A stretch of 64,000 nucleotides of DNA from Enchytraeus crypticus. Lineage: Eukaryota; Annelida; Clitellata; Enchytraeida; Enchytraeidae. Location of the stretch: NCBI GenBank assembly GCA_905160935.1, contig CAJHZI010000907.1, forward strand, positions 1,390,001 to 1,454,000, in the 5' to 3' direction. The position numbers and the translations under genes are program-made. Of the stretch, positions 11,651-22,642 are shown piece after piece. The notes below the pieces were generated by a model. That model made no database searches. It saw only the letters and a program-made list of their open reading frames with translations, and was not told where the DNA came from. Numbering within the stretch: the first letter of the stretch is position 1; every line of letters begins with the position of its first letter.

Positions 11651-11774
11651 TCTCTTTTGTACAGCTTTGGCGTGCAGGTTCAACAGACTCTCTCTGCGAA
11701 TCAGCCACATCTTTAACAAAATCCTCAACATCTGACGTCCCTCTGTCAGGTTCCTCTTCTCTCACAACAGACAT
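11651..11774 (-). CDS. ZNF-A exon 1: acidic N-terminus
   Basis: Minus-strand ATG at 11774 opens MSVVREEEPDRGTSDVEDF, and 124 nt later the sequence CAAAAGAGA meets the donor GTGAGTAAT. The same exon, with the same end (AAAGAGA before GTGAGTAA) and phase 1, occurs at 25308 and 38952. The peptide is acidic and matches no domain I know; in zinc-finger proteins such a segment often acts as an effector or interaction region, which is inference. A second ATG lies just upstream in frame, so the start could be one codon earlier. Confidence 0.75.
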
Positions 11775-11844
11775 CATGCAGCCACTCTATGCTGACACGA
11801 TATCGCTATGAAAATAATAGTATTAAAGTAAAAGAAAGTAGACA

Positions 11845-12065
11845 TGCGTTATAGTGAATAATCAACTGTGTTGATATCTATAACTTTTAAAAGCACATGT
11901 TTAAACCGTTAGGCAACTGAGACCATTTTCTGTGTAACCAGTCCAGTGAATGTCCGAGATTTTACTCTCAGATCAGCGCGGCTGGCTGGGATTCAAACTC
12001 ACAACATATTTTATTCGAACCCATGAGGGTTCAATTCACCTCAGGATTTGTCATTTAAAAATGAC
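11845..12065 (-). mobile_element. SINE-2 (tRNA-derived SINE)
   Basis: Minus-strand copy. The plus strand shows GTGTTGATATCTATAACTTT (tail), GTCCAGTGAATGTCCGAGAT, GGGATTCAAACTC and CCTCAGGATTTGTCATTT (head). Related to 12680-12920, 12930-13068 and 52965-53220. Confidence 0.75.
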
Positions 12066-12177
12066 TTTAAAAATGACCTAAAGGATTTGTTATTTAAAAG
12101 ATAATTCTAAATCTGATAATTCACTAAATAACACAACTAATTAACTTCACCGAAGTCAAAATATAGTAAAGCTGTAA

Positions 12178-12300
12178 AACCCATGTTGAAGTCAGTTTCA
12201 TCTCTCGAAAGCGATGTCAGTGAGAAAGGAGAGCCAAGGATTTCAACCCCGCATATAATGATCCGCGTTCGGATATTTACATCCGCCGCAGCCAGTAATG
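12178..12300 (-). mobile_element. SINE-1
   Basis: Minus-strand copy: CATGTTGAAGTCAGTTTCAT tail, CGAAAGCGATGTCAGTGA, GGATTTCAACCCC (B box reversed) and TGATCCGCGTTCGGATAT. Confidence 0.8.
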
Positions 12301-12499
12301 GAGAATCACTTAAATAATAGCTATTAAAAATTACCATTTAGGGATTTAACAACTCCACACTCAAACCATAACTTAATCACATACTTATACATAAATATAT
12401 TAGAATGAAAGATAAATAATAAAAGTCTAAAAATGATAAATGATAAATAAAAATGATAAATAAATTGAATGATAAATGATAGAATGTCTTAATAGGGAA

Positions 12500-12666
12500 G
12501 GGAAGTCATGAAGTTTTAAGTGACAGATCCTGAGGTGAATGGAACCCTCACAGGTTCGAATCCCAGCTACGTTTAGTTAGTTAATTTATTAACTAATTTA
12601 ATAAATTAATTAAATTAATAATTTATTTATTAATAATTAATTAATTTAATTAATAACTAGTTAGTT
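12500..12666 (+). repeat. SINE-2 head fragment followed by AT palindromic repeat
   Basis: GACAGATCCTGAGGTGAATGG and GGTTCGAATCCC at 12520-12570 are the tRNA-like head of SINE-2. From 12571 to 12666 the sequence is built from TTAATTAA/TTAGTTAG palindromic words that could fold on themselves. Confidence 0.7.
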
Positions 12667-12679
12667 AATTTAGTTAGTT

Positions 12680-12920
12680 GAATGTCTCAATAGCGAAATG
12701 GTTAAGGGTGTAGATAACGCCATGAAGTTTTAAATGAGAGACCCTGAGGTGAATGGAATCCTCGTGGGTTCGAATCCCAGCCGCGAAATCTGAGAGTAAA
12801 ATCTCGGACATTCACTGGACTGGCTACACGGAAAAAGGACTAAATTGCCTAACTGATATAACATGTGGTATTAAAAGTGATAGATATCAACACAGTTGAT
12901 CATTTCACTATAATGTGTGT
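12680..12920 (+). mobile_element. SINE-2, fullest copy
   Basis: The head reads like a Ser/Leu-type tRNA: GTCTCAATAGCGAAATGGTT with an A-box-like GAAATGGTTAAGG and a B box GGTTCGAATCCC at 12768. The body continues GAGTAAAATCTCGGACATTC, GGACTAAATTGCCTAAC and GATAGATATCAACACAGTTG, ending near 12920. Confidence 0.8.
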
Positions 12921-12929
12921 GTTACGTTG

Positions 12930-13068
12930 ACCTAAGAGTAAAATCTCGGACATTCACAGGATGGTTACACGGAAAACGGACTAAATTGCCTAACGGTTTA
13001 AACATGTGGTACTAAAAAGTGATAGATATCAACATAAATGATCAATTCACTATAGTGAGTGTTTACTT
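12930..13068 (+). mobile_element. SINE-2 body, second copy in tandem
   Basis: Starts at GAGTAAAATCTCGGACATTC without the tRNA-like head and repeats the body of the preceding copy through GATAGATATCAACATAAATG. Confidence 0.75.
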
Positions 13069-13359
13069 TTAAATTAAAAAGTAAAATTCGGGAAAATTAC
13101 CGGTCGTTTTATTTATTTCCCTTTAAAATTCAGATTGACAAAGAGTCATTAAAATCCGACTGGATGTGACAAAAACATCTTTTTTAAGCATCTCAGAGCC
13201 ATAACCTCAACCCTACCATAAGCTCTAATGTATACAACCGTCTAAAATTAGGACATGCCAATTTCTAAAATTATGCTAGCAAAAGAAAGTAAAGTAAATC
13301 AAAAGTAAATTTACAATTGATACAGGTCGGAATTTAATGGCTTCTTGCTACCTGATTAG

Positions 13360-14000
13360 TTACCCGGTAAGATAAGACACCGATTATTGATACCGAGACA
13401 TTTAAAAGTGTAAAACTGAATTTGTGTGTAATTGTAGAGGATGTTAAGTACTACTCCTATGGAAACTTCCTCACTTCTAGGATCTCGGGTAAAAAAGTAT
13501 AACGATTTTAAAATGAAAATGATTTTGTTAAAGAATATCGATTTTAAAGACGAACAAAAACGGGCTCCTATTTGTTTATATTTTGCGCCATAAGCTTGTG
13601 TTGTAAATTTGAAAAATTAGGTAAGTGAATTGTAACGCAGTGTTTAGGATTTAACTCCATTTGTCATTTGTTGATAAATAATACTTATCATTGAACACAA
13701 TGATAAATACATAGTCGGGTAGATAAAATCATAAAAAAGTGATACCCGGACATTTAATGTGTAAAGCTGAATTTTTGTGTAGTTTTAGAGGATGTTAAGG
13801 ACTACTCGTATAAAAAGTTCCCCGTTTCTAGAACCTCGGGGAAAAAGTTATAACCATTCTAAAATCGCTGATTTTGTTAAAGAATATGGACATTAAAACA
13901 GAACAAAAACTTCATATTTTTGAGCGATATTGCAAGCTTTTGCTGTAAGTTTGGAAAATTTGATCATTAATTGTAATTGATTTCTTGCTGAAATGTTATC
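13360..14000. repeat. Diverged tandem duplication, unit about 350 bp
   Basis: The sequence 13365-13560 recurs, diverged, at 13715-13900. Shared words in order are ACCGAGACATTTAAAAGTGT (ACCCGGACATTTAATGTGT), TAGAGGATGTTAAG, CTACTC, TCTAG(G/A)A(T/C)CTCGGG, TTTTAAAATG-like and ATTTTGTTAAAGAATAT. No long reading frame runs through either copy. Confidence 0.7.
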
Positions 14001-14159
14001 AATATGTTATTTGAATCGTGTAATGGGATATAAGTTATAAAACTTCTAATTAATTTTGAAACTGTATTTCGTTAAATATAGCTAATGAATAGTTTTAATT
14101 GACAAATTCTTAGATTATTAAGTAGGTATTAATAAAATTAGTTACAGTTATCCAGAGAT

Positions 14160-15740
14160 TAAAATGCAGAAAATAAATGCTCTTGAGAGATGGCTGAAGA
14201 TTTACGAGAGATATAATTTCCGAAAAATCAATGCGTTATTTGTGTTTCATATGGAACTGATGTTGATGAACCGATCTGATTGACCTGATCTGACTCTTAT
14301 ACAATCTCAGGTGTTTGACACACTATTAGAAAGTACTCGTTCAAGCAATGATAATGCACTCGTACATCATCAAACATCTTGTGATCAGTCATTAGTAGTG
14401 CACAACAGTTGCAGAAAGCTACAAAAGAAAGCTACAAAAGAAAAAGTACCAAACATAAAACAAAAAATTAGCAACTGGAACAAGATGCAATAAATGATTC
14501 TATAGGAAAAAGACTTCGTTCATCTATGATTTTTAATTGAAAAGCACAATGCTTGTTTTGCTTTGAATTATCAGATCAAAGATCAAAAGAAATACAATAC
14601 AGCAATGTCATTAGAACTGCGAAGCACTGTTCAAGAGCATTGCCGAAGAAGGAATAACTGGGGATTTGAAGTCATGGGACGAATTGAAATGTGTTGTGAC
14701 TTAGTGGCAGAAGAAGCCATATATCACAATATTTGTAATTTGAAATGTCAGCAGTAGGGCTAAGGAAGGTGCTGGTGCAGGGACTATTCACTGACCTAAA
14801 ATAAATGAAGATTATCAATCATCATTTTTAAAGACTTGCTAGTGGTTGGGAGAGAACTGTGAATGAGTGCTATATACAATACAAGGTGTAGTTGAGAGAA
14901 TGCAAGGTTGCCAAAGTATAACTACAGATGGCAATGCCTATTCTGCAAAGCATCTGAAGCGAAAGCTTGTTGAGCGCTATGATGATAACATACTAGTTGC
15001 TGAAATATCAGGACGAAAAAATGTGATTTGTTTCCACAATTTTTGCTCATACTTAATTAGTGAGAAGTGGCACATGAAGAGGAAAGATGATATGACAGAT
15101 GAGACGAATCATAACAGTGGCAGCTAAATTGATTGCAAATGAGATCAGAGAAATAGAATATTATATGAATCTATCTGTCAGTACCTATCTATTGAGCACA
15201 GGAACAATATCCCTCCACTTCTGCATCAGCTTCTCAGATTATTAGCACCATCAACCATTAAGCAAAATAGCATTTGATAGAGTATCATTCAAGCTGCACG
15301 GTCACACTCAATTATTGTACCATTGCTTCTCGGTTTGGATGTGTCAGTTGATCACTTGATAGGATCCAAAACATTAACTGAGCAGCTGGTACGTTTAGGT
15401 TTCTCTGTGTCATATGACGAAGTCACACGATTCAAACAGTCCACTGTAACTTTGAATCCTTCTGATATGAATATTCACCAATATCCTGAGGTATTTACAC
15501 AATGGGTTGCAGACAATGCAAACCATAATGTTGCTACATTGGATGGCGTGGGTACTTTTCATGGTATGGGCATTATAGCCGCTTCCACTGTGTAGTCGCT
15601 AATACTGAGCATGATGACTTCATGCCACTGGCACATAATTTGAGACACCTTAAGGCCCATCAGTTAACTATAAATAGAGCCATACCAATTGTTCCAATCT
15701 TCCACACACTTAAGTATGGTTTGACCATCATAATACTTAA
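14160..15740 (+). pseudogene. Decayed copy of a second multicopy invertebrate protein family
   Basis: Blocks in order match a family I know from many uncharacterised copies in molluscs, cnidarians and arthropods: LELRSTVQEHCRRRNNWGFE, CDLVAEEAIYHNICNLKC, ITTDGNAYSAKHLKRKLVER, VPLLLGLDVSVDHLIGSKTL, LVRLGFSVSYDEVTRFKQS and QWVADNANHNVATLDGVGTF with HGMGIIAAST. The copy is broken in several places. The last quarter, from 15487, is repeated inverted at 22643-24078. The family's role is not known to me; copy number suggests a mobile-element passenger or enzyme. Confidence 0.7.
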
Positions 15741-16919
15741 TTAGCCACTGTGACAGCTACTTTTTCAAAGCACATTGCTATCAATTGTGAATTTGGGTTT
15801 GGTTTGGCATATGAACTGGCTGTGTAAATATAACAATTACTCTATCAAAGCGATTTTATCACTTATAGACTTCAATCCATCGGATGATATTTGCTTATAC
15901 TCTACGTTTCTACATGTCAAGGACAGTGGTTTAACCAAAAATATTCTAGGAGGGGATCAAATTTTTTCACTACTACCTTCGGCCCTAGAACTGGGGCCAC
16001 ACTGAACCTACTAGCTTACTAGCAAATCCAGTATCCAACTAGCTTATCTCCACCAATGCCAATACTATGTACAGTCAGGGGCATAGGTAGAAAAGCAATT
16101 TGTATGTAGGGAGGATCATTTTTGCACTGACAGGCATAAAATAGGGGGTGAAGGGGGGCACATGAAGGGGCTAATACACCCCTCCCCAAAGGAGAACATT
16201 TTTGTAATTTGTGAAAAAACTGGTGGACTTTCAGAGCATCTTAGAATGAATACAGTTGAGGTATATCCTGAGATATTTACTTTTTTTGTATTTCTTTTTT
16301 GAATTTTTTTTGATATTTGCATTAACATATCAAGTCATATCAGTCCAATTAAAATTAATTAAAAAATCATTATTAAATTAAATTATTATAAATGGTCTAA
16401 TTATGGTTATTAGACCATTTGTAATGAAATTACTGAAAATGCTGCGTGGTTCTGCCGGTGTCATAATTAAATTTTCTCTTCACATAACCAGCCCATTCCC
16501 TATCCCTTCCCTGCCCCCACCAAAAACTCTGCAGATCTGGATGAATTGCAAGTAATCTAAGTTGAGCTGGGACTCGGGCTAATTGTGCCACTGTTCATGG
16601 AGCAAGCATTAAGGCACATGTAATCTTAATATCATCTTTATTATGAGAGGCTTCCTTACTCTTCCGGTCACTGATATGCTATCGAACAAGAAACTGACAT
16701 TAAAGTTGGCTTTAATTTTTGGCTTTATCTTTATTTGTTGCAGACACATGATTAATATTTCATTTGCTAAGTTTTGTAGCCCTACAATAATTTGTTAACA
16801 CTTTGAAAATCTCTTGAGAAAATAAAAATTGTTAATTTTTCGTTTTTTAGACATAACTGTTAGTAGAAGGATATAGTATGATCCAGGACGACCTGGAATT
16901 TGACCTAAAACTGCGTCAC
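15487..16919 (+). repeat. Left arm of a 1.43-kb inverted repeat
   Basis: The 1433 bp read outward-in from TGAGGTATTTACACAATGGG to CCTAAAACTGCGTCAC and reappear as the reverse complement at 22643-24078. By eye the arms differ at only a few per cent of positions, so the duplication is recent. The arm contains the 3' end of the decayed gene and about 1.2 kb of noncoding sequence including TTGTAATGAAATTACTGA and GCCCATTCCCTATCCC. Confidence 0.95.
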
Positions 16920-18049
16920 GTGCTGACCTAGTTAATCTGCCTACATACATGCTTGCCCGTACTAATTAGCCCGAAGTATTAGTGGATGTATGTGTCACGT
17001 GTGTGCACTAAAGTGGATGTTACTAATCAGCCCCGAAGAGCAATTGTAAGTAGATCAAACCAATTTTTGACAAACTAAATGATTCGTTGTTATTAAGAGG
17101 AGCAGGGGGTTCTAACCATATGATTCACTCTAAATAAAATAAATAATTAAACTATTTCATCCAGACTAATTATAACAAAGTGGTGCATCTCGCTAATTAC
17201 GTCACGTGAGCAAACATGCGTGAAAAAAAGTGTGGTGCCTCGTAAATTAAAAATTTTCTAATGTATTTGCTCCATCTTATATTTCTGCATTAAATGTAAA
17301 ACAAGCATATGATATTCGCAAAACAGCGTATTGCAAAGATGTCAATTTCGTCGAATGTAGGCTTCGTTCGCGCGTCGGAAGCGCAGTCGACATCGGCTTC
17401 GGGTAGTGAGGGAATTCGGAGGCGTTCGCATACGAGATAAAATAAAATTTTAATTACGCAAAGGATGAATTTAATTAATAGCACGGTCTACTTCATTGCA
17501 AAGTAAATAACCGCTTGTGAAATACTCTTTTTACTTGTGAAATTTGCACATTCAGATATCTTATAGTTGTTTTAGAAGCTCATCTCTAACATACATGTAC
17601 ATGCAATCTTTTTAAGTATAAAGTACAATTGTGCAATACTAATCTGCGGTAGATTTATACAGTTTTATCCTTGCTTTATCTCTGTAACACTGTATACTAT
17701 GTAACTGCTAAAAGTTTAATAATTTACGTTGAATAATGACATACGCTCGAGCTGGAGGTTTGTCAACTCGAGTCCTGACAATTTGAGGTCGAGCGCGATT
17801 GACCTCACTAATTACTTCATTTGACTAGAAAAGTTCAGATTTCTCACTACTAATTGAGATATGTATTATCCTCACTAACTACATCATATGATTAGATCAC
17901 TTAACCTAATTTTTAAACTTTTCTGACATAAACTTGTTGTTATCAAATATGCTATAAAAACAACAAAGTGATCAAGGAGATCACATCATCATCATTTTCC
18001 CAGCTATCTTGAAGAAATAGAGTAACGAAAGTAATCTGCAGTATTGACA
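16920..18049. other. Upstream region of the PC4-like gene, no other gene
   Basis: AT-rich with a CG-containing patch at 17335-17420 (GTTCGCGCGTCGGAAGCGCA). It should hold the promoter and 5' UTR of the gene starting at 18050, but I cannot point to a definite TATA or initiator. Confidence 0.45.
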
Positions 18050-19953
18050 ATGTCTTCTCATCATGATTCTGATAATAGCTACCAGGAAGATTTGGACAGT
18101 GGCATATCAGATGAAGATTAGCTCGCTGGAGTTCAACAGATTGAAAGGGTTAGTGTAAATATATCATAAAATATGATTTAAACTAAATATTATATGTTTA
18201 AATGAAAAGTATATATATACAGTCATGGCCAAAAGTTTAGCACCGATTAGATAAATACACTAAACTTGCCATACATTAATCTGTAGAGCCAGACGTGCTA
18301 AAAGTAAAGCAACTACTGTTTATGTTTATTAAATGTCAATGTACTACATACATATTTTCACTAGTCTCAGTATCTGGTGTGCCTTCCTTTGTTTGCAATG
18401 ACTGCTTTAATCCGATCAGGCATGGAATGCACAAGATTGCGACAGTACTCGGGTGTTATTTCGCTAGTCCGCACTCGCTTAATTGCTTTAGTAAAGTCCT
18501 TGTTCAGATGACGGATTCATTGCTGCTACCTTCTGTTTCATGCAAACCCACAGTTTTTCAATAGGATTGAGATCTGAACTGGACCCAGGCCAAGGTCCAA
18601 GGAACTCCACACCTTGTTCTGTGAGCCAGTTGATAACAATGGCTGACGGATGGCAGGGCGCTCCATTATGCTGAAATATTGAACAGTTAAGCAATTGCAT
18701 GTTTAACAATAGTTTATCTTGCAAAACTGATAGATATTTCTGTCCGTTGATCGAAGGATTTTTCGGCATAAGCCATAGGCCACCTCTACCAGTTCCAGAG
18801 AAGCTCCCCAGACCATTATTGTTGGTGCTTGCCGCACAGACGGTATCACATAGCGGGTGTTATACCGTTGATTTGCTGGACGCCGCACGTTTCTGATGTA
18901 GGATCTGAACTGCGAGAACGTTGATTCGTCCGAAAAGAGAGCTTTCATTCAATTATCACACGTCCAGTGACGGTAGATTCTACAGAACCTGAGGCGATCC
19001 TTGATATTCTTGGCGGCCAGGCGAGGTTTCCTTGCTGGGGGTCGCGATGGTAGGTTGAATTCAGTTAGACGACGTCTTCTCACAGTCCTGCCACTTACTG
19101 CTGATCGTGTCTGAGAAGCAATTTGCGCTGATGACCAGGTTGGATGCGCTGTAGCAACACGTCGGACTTTTCTGTCAGTGCGAGGCGAGGTGATGCGCGG
19201 ACGTCCAGACCTTCTGCGAGACTTATAGCCCTTCAGTTCATTCATTCTCGCTATAGCTCGAGTCACTGTCGACTTGGCTATGTGTAAACGTCTAGCTACC
19301 TCACTATGAGACATGTTCAGCTCACGCAGTACCACAATTTGTGCACGCTTTGTAGGAGAAGTTTCTTTGGATTTTCCCATTGTGCTGATACAATTTCTAA
19401 TCTATTACCTTATGAGTATAATATTGTATGCAAAATGTCAAAAACTAAGTTGTTTTGCTACTACAATGGAATTCTAGTGATAATTCAATAAATGGCTTAA
19501 CTCCTGTCCAATATTGTGAACTATTCAAGTCGATTTATCAAATGACCAGTTGGAGAGAGATACATACATAAGCTGGGCTGACAAAGGAGGGCGTAAGTAC
19601 CAAATAGTGGACCAGAGTTCAGTTACGTAACAGATAATAACTTCCTAACAACCAACAAGTTACTTGACGGTCACTGGTGAAGTCTACGGCTACGCTTGAA
19701 CAGTCTCTGGCTGGACGTCTGCAAACTGGAATATTTATCTTGCCTGGTTCACAGAGGGTGTGTCATGCCTGACACTAATCACTCAAGCAAATAATCATTG
19801 TATTAATCAAACCAGTGTATTTAGTAACAAGTGACAGCCCAGCATCTTGTTTCTAGTGATTGACCAATTTTCACTTGGGAAATATTGTTACTAGGGCTCA
19901 TTATACAAATTTTTAGTGAATAATGCTCATCGGTGCTAAACTTTTGGCCATGA

Positions 19954-20037
<84 letters not shown>

Positions 20038-21247
20038 CATTGTCTTTTTTATTACGAAATCCTACATGATACAGTAGAATATCATCCCTACAAATCTATC
20101 TTCATATAGTGTTAAATACATGGAGTCGATATCAAAAAGAAAAATAAACAATAAGGAAAATTTTGACGTTGGAATAGTGATCAACATCTAATATCTAGTT
20201 ATGTGTTTTTCTTTTATTCCACTCATCGTTAATATTGATATATCTTATTACTTTAAAAAAAAATAAAAATGATAAATATAGCTATTTCTTAAATCATCAT
20301 AGTTCAAAGATATAATTCAACATATGTTATTGTGTAGACGATACAAAAGAGAAAGATGTCTAAGGATGAAGAAATTCCTGCTAAGAGATTGAGAACAGAC
20401 TTGGTGGGCTGATAGCTATTAATCAGACTTTGTAAAATTATTATTATTTTTATTTTTATTATTATTATTTAAAAATTAAATTGGAAGAAGAACATTATGT
20501 ATATCAATTGTTTTGACTAGGAAATACTTGTCAAATAATTAGTATAAAAGTTTCCGTCATGTGTACTATTGATGTAGGCTCCGTGCTTTTGTTGAGCTTA
20601 GAGAAATTTGTTAATCAATAAGAGCTGACTTTCTTAACCTACTGAAAACTTTTATGTTTATCGATTGTTGATTGAGACTTAGAAAATATATTCATTTGTA
20701 ATATTGAACTACTAATACTGCTGCAAATGTATGTTTTCAGAAGTACGATCTTGGTAATGATAAATTTGTGTCTGTTACCTGCTTCAACAATATCAAGTAT
20801 GTGCATATAAGGATGCATGACAAGAATTCAGGCTTCCCTACTCGTAAAGGGGTAGTGCTAACCCCTTCTAGATTTTGTATTCTGGGCATGACCAGCGCTG
20901 AGATATCCAGAAAGTTGCTAGATGCAGAGTCAAAGATGGATTTTGTGCACGAAGTACATTTAGGTGGCGGAATATATTGTTCGGTCAGATCAGGGTGGAG
21001 CTTAGTTAATCTATGTAAATACTTCTTCCCTCAGAATCATACTAAACCTATTCCGACCAGAAAGGGGATTGCGCTTCAATCAGATGAGTGGAAGGCTCTA
21101 CTCGATATATTTGAGAATATCAAAGAAACACATCCGGAATTTAAAAATGCACTACCGTGCTCATTTGACAGCACACACAACAATCAAATAAGTGCACTCG
21201 CATGCAAGGAATGTTATCCTTTCGGGTCAAATGGGGTATATCTGTAG
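18050..21247 (+). CDS. PC4/SUB1-like protein with two PC4 domains, three exons
   Basis: Exons 18050-18148, 20338-20403 and 20741-21247 join in phase 0 with GT-AG borders (672 nt). Exon 1 gives MSSHHDSDNSYQEDLDSGIS, the acidic Ser-rich start typical of PC4; exon 2 is basic (KRKMSKDEEIPAKRLRTD), like the PC4 nuclear-signal region. Exon 3 holds two PC4 domains: residues ~57-105 (YDLGNDKFVSV, then FPTRKGVVLTPSRF) and ~126-190 (VHLGGGIYCSV, then IPTRKGIALQSDEWKALLD). PC4 proteins bind single-stranded DNA and assist RNA polymerase II transcription and repair in the nucleus. Codon 24 is an in-frame TAG (18119-18121), so either the gene is failing or translation starts at the exon 2 ATG (20356), giving 184 aa with both domains. 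A Tc1 element fills intron 1. The gene lies between the arms of the inverted repeat. Confidence 0.7.
18220..19956 (-). mobile_element. Tc1-like transposon, complete ends, dead transposase
   Basis: Terminal inverted repeats start CAGTCATGGCCAAAAGTTTA and extend about 28 bp (left 18220-18247, right 19929-19956), each flanked by TA. The minus-strand transposase starts at 19380 (MGKSKETSPTKRAQIV), with a paired-like helix-turn-helix region (MSHSEVARRLHIAKSTVTRA), then SDESTF (first Asp) and NPIEKLW (Glu). The second catalytic block reads FQHNGAPCH, so the usual Asp is Asn. A TGA interrupts the frame before MKALFSDEST at 18948, and the frame shifts near 18760. Ends are nearly identical, so the insertion is not very old. 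It sits in intron 1 of the PC4-like gene, opposite in orientation. Confidence 0.92.
19957..20036. repeat. (TA)n(TG)n microsatellite
   Basis: TA tract grading into TG, directly beside the right end of the Tc1 element. Confidence 0.95.
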
Positions 21248-21666
21248 ATTTATCCAAATGTTATAATTATTCAACTGACTCAAAATTTACAGATTTTACC
21301 GCAACAGCTAAGTCTTAAATTACTATTAAAATGATTTTATGTATTACAATTTTCTCTCTGTGTGTTGTTTTATTAAACTTCAATGTAGATAATACTATAA
21401 CTGTCTGATAGTTCAATCCATATATTTATATATAGTAAAAGATATACATCTCTATGATTTACACTTTTGAGCATTTTTTAACGTGCGGCACATTAACTCT
21501 GTAATACCACATGCTATTCATTAGACTGCTATAACATTTATATCTATGCTACAAGACCTCTGTATATCTGTGGATCTACACTCTGATCAGATCTTTAGAA
21601 TATTTGACTTTAGACAGAAACTGTCATTTCTTTTAATATATACAAATTTAATTGTTTTTTATTTAT
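21248..21666. other. 3' flank of the PC4-like gene, no gene seen
   Basis: AT-rich. ATTAAA- and AATAAA-like words occur but no single one stands out as the poly(A) signal. Confidence 0.45.
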
Positions 21667-22000
21667 TTAAATAAATAAAAATCTATTTAGATGTTGTGTT
21701 TCAACGGCAACACTACAGCAGTCGGGTGCCTTCTTGGAGGTCCTAAAGGAAGGATAATGGGGCGAACGTCGGTTGCCGGGGTTTTCCTTCCCGGCCTCTC
21801 GTCGGCGACAGGCTGGGGTTGACTCATGCCCGGTCGATTTCTTATTCGAGTCACTTTTATTCCTCGACCCCAGCCTATACAACTTGCTACCTTACGCTTG
21901 TCTGCCTCAGTGCTCATGCGAACCTAGTGGTAAGCAGTCAGCACACTCTCTTCAAACTCCACGTCAGTCCTACATACATACATGTACATACAATTACAGA
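21667..22000 (-). mobile_element. GC-rich insert, probable retroposon 3' fragment
   Basis: A sharp GC-rich island in AT-rich surroundings. On the minus strand it reads through GAGGCCGGGAAGGAAAACCC, CGGCAACCGACGTTCG and TTGCCGTTGAAACACAACAT, then AT-rich tail sequence near 21660. The change in composition and the directional tail suggest a retroposed sequence; the family is not identified. Overlapping short frames on both strands have no recognisable homology. Confidence 0.45.
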
Positions 22001-22194
22001 GTGTGGTAATAAATTTCATTTTTTTGTTGCTAATTACGCGAGGAAAATCGGTCGTCAGTGAAGGTATAAAGTACTTTATCTAGCTGACTAGCGTGATAAT
22101 CATGATACTTACAGTTCATAATAAAACCTGTACATAGTAATTGCTCCTAATTGAGTTCATTGTTCAAAATAGATCTTAATAGCGTTCATAGTCC

Positions 22195-22256
<62 letters not shown>
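22195..22256. repeat. (TA)n microsatellite
   Basis: About 60 bp of TA. Confidence 0.95.
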
Positions 22257-22259
<3 letters not shown>

Positions 22260-22557
22260 GTTGAACTTATGATCTATATATGTATAAAACAAAATTAAAT
22301 GGGTCATAAAAGATTTTAAATAATGTCACTGTGAAATTTATATAATTTTGCTTATACAAACTAGCTAAACAATTCTTTAAGAAGATAGACTTTATAAAGC
22401 TTAGTAAACATAGGCCTACTTATAGATTTACATTGCGTATATCAGGAGATATTAGGTTCCAGCTACAGTGAAAAGCATAAGATTTGGAAAATTCATTGGT
22501 AGGTTTTGTACATAGATACTTAGTAGTGGAGAGCTTAGTATGATATAACCTATGTTA

Positions 22558-22636
22558 TCGATCCGGGCTTCACCCATCACTGACATCGCTTTCGAGTGAG
22601 GAAACTAACGTTACCGCTAGCTTTAATAACTTTTAT
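22558..22636 (+). mobile_element. SINE-1, 3' half only
   Basis: GATCCGGGCTTCACCCATCA, GACATCGCTTTCGAGTGAGG and AAACTAACGTTACCGCTAGC: body and tail without the B box, ending within 10 bp of the right inverted-repeat arm. Confidence 0.75.
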
Positions 22637-22642
22637 ATAAAA

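Noticed and set aside
12680-12790. True tRNA gene in the SINE-2 head (and in SINE-1 heads)
   Set aside because: Box A and B are present, but the sequences are dispersed with a common non-tRNA body and tail, so they are SINE promoters.
18050-18148. Treating exon 1 of the PC4-like gene as unrelated
   Set aside because: Its acidic Ser-rich peptide, phase-0 donor and the basic exon 2 fit PC4 architecture despite the TAG.
21687-21917. Overlapping Arg/Pro-rich frames in the GC-rich island
   Set aside because: Frames on both strands are open because of base composition; no known protein resembles them.
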